Source: Glaciozyma antarctica PI12 | Lineage: Eukaryota > Basidiomycota > Microbotryomycetes > Kriegeriales > Camptobasidiaceae | Length of the DNA stretch: 64,000 nt | Direction: 5' to 3' | Assembly: GCA_002917775.1 (NCBI GenBank) | Contig: KZ627154.1 | Location: forward strand, 148,465 to 212,464 | Shown: positions 56,187 through 64,000 of the stretch, in pieces | Layout: each line of letters starts with the position of its first letter | How positions within the stretch are numbered: position 1 is the first letter of the stretch | Translations under genes and position numbers: made by a program | The notes under the pieces: generated by a model | Told to the model about the DNA's origin: nothing | Database searches by the model: none | The model's input: only the letters and a program-made list of their open reading frames with translations

Positions 56187-56465
56187 CTAAGCCCGATCCG
56201 TCTTCTCCTCCCCATTCGTCTCCGCTTCCCCTGCGTGTCCTACTTCCTGCGCCGAAGTCGAAGTGTCCCCAGAGGCATTCGCGCTCTCACTCTCGCTGGG
56301 AGCCTGCTGTGTGCAGACGGACTTGTAGACGAGCTGCTCGGGTAGGGCTCTTCTTCCCCCGGTCAATCTGCGGGCCGTTGCCTGGGGAAGCCGGAGAGGG
56401 GAACGTTAGAGAGGTTCCTACGGAGAGCGCGATACGGCGAAAGGACGGACGTAGGTGCGTGCCAT
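56187..56465 (-). CDS. 69-residue protein with histone H3-like N-terminal tail
   Basis: Exon 1 (56465-56451) encodes MARTY. A 69-nt intron (56450-56382; GTCCGT donor, CTAAC branch, CAG acceptor) joins in phase to exon 2 beginning ATARRLTGGRRALPEQLVYK, so the protein starts MARTYATARRLTGG. Histone H3 starts [20 protein letters not shown] followed by LATK. Allowing a one-residue insertion, A1, R2, T3, T6, A7, R8, T11, G12, G13, A15, Q19, L20 and K23 match, while K4, K9, K14 and K18 are replaced (Y, R, R, E). The rest is acidic and Ser/Glu-rich (QQAPSESESANASGDTSTSA), ending NGEEKTDRA, TAG at 56187, with no histone fold. Function is unknown. It could be an H3-tail mimic, or a decayed H3 5' end that kept an open frame. 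Confidence 0.5.
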
Positions 56466-56847
56466 CAGGAGGGCTGCTGGATGATGGGAATGAGGGCGAG
56501 GACAGGGTACAGAAAGGACGAGTCTTGTTCAAGGGGGTGTGTGGGAGCAGGAGCCAAGTCCGCAAGTCCGCGGAAGCTCTCCTCGCCTACCGGTCGAGCA
56601 GTGCGCTCCCTCTGATCACTCACCAGGGCTGTGAGCTCCTAGCTCGCATGCGTGCTTGCGCTCAGAAACGACCCCGCGAAGCGGTGAGAGTGGGAGCAGA
56701 GCGCCGGCCGGAGCAGTCCCTCCTCCCCTGTGAGCGAGACCACAGCCCAACCTCTTCTCTCTCTGCGCCGTAGCTCCCAAACTGCACACAACAGCTCACT
56801 CCGAGAACCCTCAATACATTCAATACCGCTCCTCCCTACTCCCAGGC
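56466..56847. other. Region between the H3-like gene and the glutaredoxin gene
   Basis: 382 nt holding the upstream region of the H3-like gene and the 3' flank of the glutaredoxin gene, both on the minus strand. No coding exon was recognised. Confidence 0.4.
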
Positions 56848-57891
56848 TCACGCCGCCAGCATCTCCGTTAGCTCCCCCGACTCGACCATCTCCTGCACCA
56901 CATCCAATCCGCCCACAAATTCGCCCTTGATGATAAGCTGAGGGAACGTTGGCCATGTGTTGAGTTCCTTGAGCTCTGCGCGTGCTCGGGGTCAGCTACG
57001 AGAGGACGAGAGGGAGGGGGAGGGACGCACTCTGCCGCACGCCTTCGTCGCTGAGGATATCAAAGGTCGTGTACTCGAGCCCCTGCTTCTCGAGGATGCC
57101 AATGATCTTCTGCGAGAAGCCACACCTGCGCAGAGGCGAAAGCGAGGTCAGCTCCATCGTCCTCGACCCCACCTGACGCTCTCGACACACCATCCCCACC
57201 CTTCTCCCTCCTTCGAACCCTCCTTGCCATTTCCCTCACCGCATACGATAGCACAAGCACTCACCTCGGCGTCTCCCGGTTCCCCTTCATAAACAGCACG
57301 ATATCGCTCTGCGCCATGAGGGCATTACACCTCTCGACCAACTCCTCCTCTCCCTCCTCATCCATCTTGTCATCCTCCTCCTCCTTCTCAGCAACGTACG
57401 TCCCTGCCGCAGCCTGCGGTCGCTGAGAAGTCGAAGAGAGTGCTGCGGGCTTGGTGGCGTGCGAGGTGAGAGCGGCGGAGAGGACGGAGGGCTGGGCGCC
57501 TGAGAGGCGAGTGAGGAGAGTGTGGCCCTATGGACCGTGAGAGGTGTTAGGGAGGTCCTGCGAGAGGGGCAAAGGGAGCGCACGCGGAGGAGGATAAAGT
57601 AGGGGACTGCGTCGACTTCGAACGATTCGGAGATGTCGGGGAGGGATTCGGCTTCGATCTGGTTGATCGCGCAAGGGATTATTATGCGAGTCAGGTGGGG
57701 GTAGGGGGGAGCGGGAGGCGTACGGAGAGGAAGAGGACGCCTGGCCAGCGTTTGGCGAGTTCGACGATGACTGAGTCCATTTGAGTGCAAGGCTCTGCCC
57801 AGTCTGCCCTGAAGTAAAGGCAGGAGACTCGGGAGAGGTCCTTGGAGAGCAACTTCTGCAGGTGCTCAGGTGAATCCACGATAGTCGCCAT
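56848..57891 (-). CDS. GRX4: Monothiol glutaredoxin Grx3/Grx4
   Basis: Cytosolic/nuclear Fe-S-binding glutaredoxin used in iron sensing and delivery. Start at 57891: [20 protein letters not shown], then a thioredoxin-like domain with [20 protein letters not shown] (single Cys as in Grx3/4), and [14 protein letters not shown] with the cis-Pro. An acidic linker ([16 protein letters not shown]) leads to the glutaredoxin domain: [34 protein letters not shown] with the CGFS active site, and [20 protein letters not shown]. It ends [11 protein letters not shown] at 56848. One thioredoxin plus one Grx domain matches yeast Grx3/4. Only 85 nt separate its start from that of the divergent THI20-type gene. 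Confidence 0.93.
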
Positions 57892-57976
57892 GCTTGAGAG
57901 GAAGTGGTTGCGAGTCAAGAGACGTTCGCTGGGCGGACACTCGTTGTCCCTTCTCTTCCACGCTGCCGACTTGAAG
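57892..57976. promoter_or_regulatory. Compact bidirectional promoter of GRX4 and the THI20-type gene
   Basis: 85 nt between two outward-facing starts, so core promoter elements must be shared or overlap into transcribed sequence. No thiamine-riboswitch-like structure was seen here. Confidence 0.5.
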
Positions 57977-59809
57977 ATGGCACCAGAACGCCATGCTGAT
58001 ACACCACCACGGCTACTGACTATCGCAGGATCAGGTCAGTCCTTTGCCTCAACTCGCGGTACAGCCTCCTGAGCTGCTCCTCCCATCTCAGACTCCGGCG
58101 GAGGTGCTGGCATTCAAGCGGACCTCAAGACGTTCGCCGCCTTCTCCACCTACGGAATGAGCGTTATCACAGCCATTACAGCTCAGAATACGCTCGGCGT
58201 CCAAGCCGTAGGCCACCTCGACTCGGCTCTCGTCTCCGCGCAGCTCAACAGCGTCGTCTCTGACATTGGCGTCGACGCGATCAAGACGGGAATGCTCTCG
58301 AGCGCCGAGACGATCCTCTCCATCACCAGCACCCTCGCATCCCTATACACCCTCGACGCACACCCTCCTCTCGTCGTCGACCCCGTCCTCGTTAGCACCT
58401 CCGGCCACTCCCTCCTCCCCTCCTCAGCCGTCGACGTCCTCCGCTCCCACCTCTTCCCCTGGGCAACCGTTATCACTCCTAATATCCCAGAAGCGGAAGT
58501 CCTTGCCGACGCGCCGGGGAGCATCAAGACGCTCGAGGACATGCGGAGTTGCGCGCGGAAGCTGGGAGGAATGGGTGCGCGCTGGGTGTATTTGAAGGGA
58601 GGGCATATGCCGCTCGAGATGGGTGGTAAGAAGGTCGTGCTGGACCTGCTGTGGGATTCGAAGGACGAGGTCGAGGTGTTGGCGGAGCGACCGTATCTCG
58701 AGTCACGCAACACTCATGGAACGGGGTGTACGCTCAGTGCTGCTATCGCTGCTGAGCTGGCCAACGGCAAGACGGGTGCGTTTCAGGAGCCTCTAGTGAC
58801 GCAGGGTGGAGCTGACGACCTTGCTGCAGTCCCTGAAGCAGTCCTCTCGGCGGGAGACTACGTCTCGGCGGCTATCGCATCCTCCTACCCTCTTGGCGGT
58901 GGTTCAGGTCCCGTCAACCACTTCCACGCCCTCATCCCTCGCTCCCTACCTCTCCCCAATCCCTTCTCTCCCCAGCCTTTTACCGACTACCTCATCAACT
59001 ACAAGCCTGATGTCTGGCGTCGCTACGTTCACCATCCGTTCCCGACCGCTCTCGGGGCTGGAACTGCGTCTCTATCTGCGTTCCTCCACTTTATCGAGCA
59101 GGACTACCATTTTCTCAAGGCGAGTCGCTCACGAATCATCCGCAGCGTTCGTGCTGACCTCTTTACAGCAATATGGAAGGACGAACGCGCTCGCAGCGTA
59201 CAAGACCGAATCCATGGACGACATGGCATCCTCTATGGTTATGTGCGTACTTCCTTACACTCTTTCTTTCCCAACTGACTGTTCTCCGTCGCAGCGTCGC
59301 CGCCATCGTCCACGAAACCGAGAACCACATCAAGACGTGCGCGACGTACGGCATCTCTCGCGAGCAGCTTCTCGCCGTCCCCGAATCCGTCACCAACATC
59401 GCCTACAACCGCTACGTCCTCGACACGTCCGCTAAGGGAGACCTGCTCGACACTCGCGTCGTCACTGCGCCGTGCTTGATCGGGTATGGCGTCGTGGGAA
59501 AGCGATTGGTCGAGGCGACGGAGGGAGTGGACAAGAGTGAGGCGAACCCGTATTGGGAGTGGGTCAAGGAGTATGGTGGGGAGTGGTACCAGGGTGCTGT
59601 GAGCACTGGGATCGGTGAGTTTATACGCTGTTGTGGGCGGGGGGCGAAAGCTGATAGGGTCGCAGAGCTGTTGGAGAAGACGATTGCGGAATCGCCTGTT
59701 GCGCCAAGAAGGCTGGTGGAGCTGGCCAAGATTTTTTGTGCAGGCGACCGAGTTGGAGATCGCGTTCTGGGATGCGGCGATGGAGGCTGCGACGACGGTT
59801 AGAAATTGA
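57977..59809 (+). CDS. THI20: Hydroxymethylpyrimidine/phosphomethylpyrimidine kinase fused to TenA (Thi20 type)
   Basis: Bifunctional thiamine-pathway enzyme: phosphorylates HMP to HMP-PP, and the TenA part hydrolyses pyrimidine breakdown products. Start at 57977: MAPERHADTPPRLLTIAGSD, spliced to SGGGAGIQADLKTFAAFSTY, GMSVITAITAQNTLGVQAV. Kinase motifs: DAIKTGMLSSAETI, VDPVLVSTSGHSLL, ITPNIPEAEVL and the anion hole NTHGTGCTLSAAIAAEL. The TenA domain starts near FTDYLINYKPDVWRRYVHHP and includes FLHFIEQDYHFLKQYGRTNA, ETENHIKTCATYGISREQLL and ELAKIFVQATELEIAFWDAA. It ends ATTVRN, TGA at 59807-59809. The domain order matches yeast Thi20. Introns use CTGAC branches. Confidence 0.93.
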
Positions 59810-60178
59810 GTTATCTTGCGAAGGGGCGAAGGTCTTCTCTCGCTGTTCCTGATACGCTCTATCGACTCTTTCTTTCGCCGTTTTCCTTTTGCTCTGCTGT
59901 CCTCACCAAGATACCTTTGAGAAACGAAGTCATTAGTAGCGATTTTGTAGTCTTCAACTAGAAAAGTAAGGAAAAGTAAGTAAATGACTCCGGCTGAGTG
60001 CTTGAGCTCTCTTCTCCTCTTCTCAACTCGCCACTCCACTCGCTCAACTCTCGACTCGCTTAAAGGAAAGCTCAGCTCAGCCAACTCAAGGGAAGGCCCA
60101 CCTCAGCCTCGCCTTCGCTCCCTCTCCTACACTCCCTCCTCCTATACTCCTCGAGTCTGAACGCAACCCCCCGCCACC
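59810..60178. other. Region between the THI20-type gene and PRP6
   Basis: 369 nt with the 3' end of the THI20-type gene (locally AT-rich near 59915-59985) and the PRP6 promoter and leader, which is pyrimidine-rich and leads to a CCGCCACCATG start context. No coding exon was seen. Confidence 0.45.
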
Positions 60179-63100
60179 ATGCAGCAAGGCGCCGACAAGT
60201 ATGCCTTCGTACGTACACCTCCAGCTAATCAGGAAAGGGTGGCGCTGACTCCGCAGCTCCCACAGCTCAAGATGCGTGCCCCCGCCTCGTACGTCGCCGG
60301 ACTAGGTCGAGGCGCGTCGGGCTTCACGACTCGTTCCGATATCGGTCCTGCACGCGAAGGGCCCAGCGAGGAAGTGGTTGATGCGGCCAAGGAGGCGCGA
60401 GGGGAGGAGCTCGAGGCGGACCCAGAGCGGTTTCAGGATCCAGAGAACGAGACGGGCTTGTTTGCCGGTGCGTCCGCTGTCTCTCTGGGGTTCGAGGAGG
60501 AGGGAAGCTGATACTGCGTACAGGGATGGTGTATGAGGCGGACGACGAGGAGGCGGATAGGATCTACGAGGCGGTCGACGCCAAGATTGATGAACGGCGC
60601 AAGGCGAAGCGCGAGGCCAGGGAGAAGGAGGAGGAGGAGAAGTTCAGGGCGGAGCGGCCAACGATTCAGTCACAGTTTGCGGACCTCAAGCGTGGACTGG
60701 CCGACATGACGGACGCCGAGTGGGACAGCTTGCGTGAGTCGGTTGCGGGATTGGCTTAGAGGAGGGAGAGCTGACGGTCTTTGATTGCACGCAGCGGAGG
60801 TGAACAACATGGTGGGCAACCGTGCTAAGAAGCCTCGACTCGAAGGAAGGACCTACGTCGTTCCCGACAGCATCCTCGTCGGCGCGCGCGACCAGAACGC
60901 TCTCGAGACCTCCCTGGACGCCGAGCAGATGGTGCGTGCCTGTCCTCTTCCCGTGCCACCTCCGCTGACTCCCCACGTGCAGGCCAACGGACTGGAGACT
61001 CCTGCGAACGCGATGACCGACTTTGCCGAGATCGGAAACGCGCGCAAGGGGATCCTCGCGATCAAGCTCGAGCAGATGGCGAACGGGAGTGGAGATTCAG
61101 CTTCGGGCGCTTCGACGATCGATCCCAAGGGCTACCTTACTGGTCTGCAGAGTCAAATCCTCAAGACGGACGCCGAGATTGGGTGCGTCCTCTCGTGCAT
61201 GCTCCCTTACGCTCGTACTGACGTTCTGCCGCAGCGACATCAAGCGTGCTCGCGCCCTCCTCCAGTCACTCATCAAGACGAACCCCAAGCACGCACCAGG
61301 ATGGGTCGCAGCTGCGTGGCTCGAGAACGTTGCGGGCAAGTCGGTCCAGGCGCGCAAGATTATCGCAGAAGGATGCGAGCACTGCTCGAAGAACGAGGAC
61401 GTGTGGATCGCAGCTAGCGAGCTAAATGTGCGTTAACCTGTCTCCCTATGCAGACCTGCTAGCTGATACTCGCTTGGGCGCTCGCAGACTCCCGACAACG
61501 CCAAGGTCATCCTCGCGAACGCCGTCCAGGAGCTACCTCAATCGGTTCGGATTTGGCTGCGCGCCGTCGAGCTCGAAACGGAAGCCAAAGCGAAGAAGCG
61601 TGTCTTGCGAAAGGGTGCCTTCCCTCCCATATCCCCAAGCCTCACCGAGACTGACCCCGTTTCGCAGCCCTCGAGTACATCCCCGCCTCGGTCAAACTGT
61701 GGAAAGAAACGGTCAAGCTCGAGGACAACCCCGAAGATGCACGCGTCCTCCTCGCCCGCGCCGTTGAAGTCATCCCTCATTCTCAAGAACTCTGGCTCGC
61801 GCTCGCCCGCCTCGAAACCCCCGACAAGGCTCGGCAAGTCCTCAACCGCGCGCGCAAGACGATTCCGACTTCTCACGAGATCTGGATCGCGGCTGGACGG
61901 TTGCAGGAGCAAGAAGGGAACCACGAGCAGGTCGATGCGATCATCGCGAACGGAGTCCTCGCGCTCAAGAAGAACGGAGCCGAGCTGTCGAGAGAGCAGT
62001 GGTTGGTCGAAGCAGAGAAGTGCGAGAGCCAAGGGAGTACGATTACGAGTCAGGCGATCGTCAAGGCAACGATTCATCTCGAGCTCGAGGAGGAGGACCG
62101 CCAGGACGTCTGGATGGAGGACGCGGAGAGCATGGAGGCCAAGGGACTCATCGGCGTCGCGAGGGCCATCTACGCGTACGCCCTCAAGGTGTTCCCGCAG
62201 AAGCAGGCGATCTGGAGGCGCGCGGCGGGACTGGAGAAGGCGCACGGGACGAGGTGCGTTCAGTCCGATCTGCGATGGCTGCAAGGGACGATGCTGACGC
62301 CTCTCTTTGACGCAGGGAATCTCTGGTCGCGCTTCTGGAACGAGCAGTCGCTTCGGTCCCTCAGGCCGAGATCCTCTGGGTACGTCTTTCCTCCTCCATG
62401 TGGTCACTCCGTCACTTGTGCTAACCCTCCCCACCTCAGCTCATGGCCGCAAAAGAGTCGTGGCTCGCGAACGACGTCCCTGCCGCTCGGGCTATTCTCG
62501 GCCGCGCGTTCGCTGCCAACCCGGAGAGCGAGGGTATCTGGCTCGCTGCGATCAAGCTCGAGGCGGAGAACGGGCAGATCGAAGCCGCGCGACAGCTCAT
62601 GGAGCGAGCTCGCGATGTCGCCGCTACGGAACGGGTGCGTTCTCTTTCCCACTTCCCTCCTCCGATGGTTGCTGATCACTGGCTGTGTAGATCTGGCTCA
62701 AGTCGGCCGTCTTCGAGCGACAGCACGGCACGCCCGAATCGGCTCTCGCGACCGCCAAGCAAGGCCTCACGCACTACCCCTCCTGCGCCAAACTCCACAT
62801 GCTCCACGGTCAACTCCTCCTCTCTCAAAAGCCGCCCAACACCTCGGCCGCCCGGGAAGCGTTCGCGATCGGCGTCAAGAAGTGCCCGACGGCGGTGCCG
62901 ATGTGGATCATGAGTTCGCGGTTGGAGGAGCAGGTCGGGATGAGGATCAAGGCGCGCGCGTTGTTGGAGAAGGCGAGGAGCGTGAATCCCAAGAGCGAGG
63001 AACTTTGGTTGGAAAGCGTCAAGGTCGAGGAGCGGGACGGGAGTGGCGCGGCGAAGGGGATGCTCGCGCGAGGTTCGTCCTTTGATCGTTTCAACCGTAC

Positions 63101-63620
63101 CGTGCTAACTCTCTCTCTCGCAGCCCTGCAAACTCTCCCTGCGTCAGGCCCTCTCCATTCCCATTCCGTCTGGACCGAACCTCGCCCGACGCGCAAGAGT
63201 CGCTCAGTCGACGCGCTCAAGAAGACCAACAACGCTCCCGCCGTCATTGTCACCGTCGCCCGTCTCTTCTGGAGCGAACGCAAGGTCGACAAAGCGCGCG
63301 ACTGGTTCGCTCGCGCGGTCACTGCCGAACCGGATTTTGGAGATGCCTGGGCGTGGTGGTACCGCTTTGAGAAGAACCATGGGAATGTCGTGAGTGTTTT
63401 CTCCTCGACGCTGCTATGGATTGGTGGCTGATGTCTGTTTTGGGTGCAGGAACATCGCGAGACGGTCGTGGTCAAATGCGTTGAGGCGGATCCTCATCAT
63501 GGCCCGGTTTGGCAGGCGATTTTGAAGGACCCCAAGAATGTCGGGAAGGACTTGAGGCAGGTCTTGTTGATGGCGGCGGAGGTGTTGGACGAGAGTGCGA
63601 ATGCGGCGGCGGCGGTGTAG
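60179..63620 (+). CDS. PRP6: Pre-mRNA splicing factor Prp6 (U4/U6.U5 tri-snRNP)
   Basis: Bridges U5 and U4/U6 snRNPs in the nucleus. Start at 60179 in a strong context. The N-terminal PRP1 domain shows [26 protein letters not shown] and [21 protein letters not shown] charged part, [20 protein letters not shown], comes before a long array of HAT repeats ([41 protein letters not shown]-type units such as [16 protein letters not shown]). The conserved C-terminal block reads [19 protein letters not shown], then [14 protein letters not shown] and [20 protein letters not shown]. It ends in an Ala run (GCG repeats), TAG at 63618-63620. Roughly 920 residues, normal length. Ten or more introns. Confidence 0.93.
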
Positions 63621-63789
63621 ATTGGAAGTATTTGTTGCGCTGGGTATGCGGACAGTCCGGGAGTGCGCTGTCCAGGTCCCTGCGGGGGAACTTGCGTGGC
63701 GGGCTTCCTCCTTCGGCCGATTCTTGCACTGCCTTCGACCAGCGGGCAGCGTGGCAGAACAAGTGGCCTCGGCGTAGCGAGGGTGACTA

Positions 63790-63830
63790 GATTGGCGGAT
63801 TCCGGGCGAGCGAGCACTGATTTCGGTTCC
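63790..63830 (+). repeat. Direct repeat, copy 1
   Basis: 41 nt from GATTGGCGGATTCCGGGCGA to TTTCGGTTCC. It matches copy 2 at 63959 with two substitutions and one inserted T. The start-to-start distance is 169 nt. Confidence 0.85.
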
Positions 63831-63958
63831 CCCGGTCCTTCAAGTGTCGCACTTGCGTTTGCGGTTCGGGCAGCATGTTTCCTGCGTATGCGGTCGAGAT
63901 AGACGAGCTGTGCGTGAGGAAAAGCCTTCTTGACCTAGGTCGGGGAGCCGTTCAGCCA

Positions 63959-64000
63959 GATTGGCGGTATTCCGGGTGAGCGAGCACCGATTTCGGTTCC
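63959..64000 (+). repeat. Direct repeat, copy 2 (reaches the window edge)
   Basis: 42 nt from GATTGGCGGTATTCCGGGTG to TTTCGGTTCC, almost identical to copy 1. The repeat may continue beyond the window. The spacer between copies is unique within the window. Confidence 0.85.

Larger units (their letters stand above)
63621..64000. other. Right-edge region downstream of PRP6
   Basis: 380 nt after the PRP6 stop. It carries a direct repeat whose second copy is cut by the window end. No coding exon was recognised. Confidence 0.5.

Noticed and set aside
61538-62434. Minus-strand open frame opposite PRP6
   Set aside because: Shadow of HAT-repeat coding sequence.
1-64000. Stop-codon reassignment or programmed readthrough to explain in-frame stops
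   Set aside because: All three stops also end intact genes here, and the interruptions involve different stops and frameshifts, so no single recoding rule fits.
1-64000. Metabolic gene cluster, transposon, CRISPR array or prophage
   Set aside because: Genes are unlinked eukaryotic housekeeping functions; no transposase, reverse transcriptase, spaced repeat array or phage gene was seen.

Overview
This window is nuclear DNA of a basidiomycete fungus, most likely a GC-rich red yeast of the Rhodotorula/Rhodosporidium type (Pucciniomycotina). That placement is inferred from gene style; no marker gene was compared. Nearly every gene is split by many short introns, mostly about 50-70 nt. Donors are mainly GTGCGT, GTACGT or GTGAGT, with CTGAC/CTAAC branch sites just before the acceptor. 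Genes lie on both strands with short gaps. No tRNA, rRNA, CRISPR array or complete transposon was recognised.

Layout, left to right. 1-990 (-): truncated, stop-interrupted F-box paralogue. 1261-2908 (-): NADPH:quinone reductase whose start codon is split by an intron. 3744-4536 (+): small secretory-pathway membrane protein. 4631-5007 (-): doubtful broken gene. 5308-7889 (+): CDP-diacylglycerol synthase. 8198-8308 (+): fragment of an F-box gene 5' end. 8674-9329 (-): unknown protein. 9581-11978 (-): NAR1, cytosolic Fe-S assembly. 12234-16461 (+): UPF2, nonsense-mediated decay. 17050-18429 (+): decayed ZIP zinc transporter. 18833-21938 (+): cPLA2-type phospholipase with an apparent frameshift. 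22130-24738 (-): intact F-box protein. 24971-26835 (-): CCCH zinc-finger protein. 27028-28542 (+): BLES03/DUF1917 protein with a 5-nt micro-exon and an in-frame TAA. 28700-29298 (-): small unknown protein. 29388-32399 (-): HSP110/SSE chaperone with a homopolymer frameshift. 32884-35544 (-): Medusa-type regulator. 36550-42091 (-): paladin-like protein with three PTP-like phytase motifs. 42365-43629 (-): Ure2-like glutathione transferase. 43976-47221 (+): DDHD phospholipase. 47473-48853 and 53994-55307 (-): paired ferritin-like secreted proteins, with MGM1 (49361-52636, -) and a His-rich small protein (53157-53560, +) between them. 56187-56465 (-): 69-residue protein with a histone H3-like N-terminus. 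56848-57891 (-): monothiol glutaredoxin Grx3/4. 57977-59809 (+): Thi20-type HMP kinase/TenA fusion. 60179-63620 (+): PRP6 splicing factor. The window ends in a direct repeat.

Most genes are unlinked housekeeping functions. Some share a theme: NAR1 and Grx3/4 in cytosolic iron handling; MGM1, the DDHD lipase, the cPLA2-like lipase and CDS1 in membrane lipids and mitochondria; UPF2 and PRP6 in mRNA metabolism.

Two points stand out. First, the H3-tail-like small protein, in which four of five aligned tail lysines are replaced. Second, an unusual number of conserved genes with in-frame stops or one-base frameshifts. At least one frameshift sits in a homopolymer and may be a sequence error; others, such as the F-box and ZIP stops, look like genuine decay.
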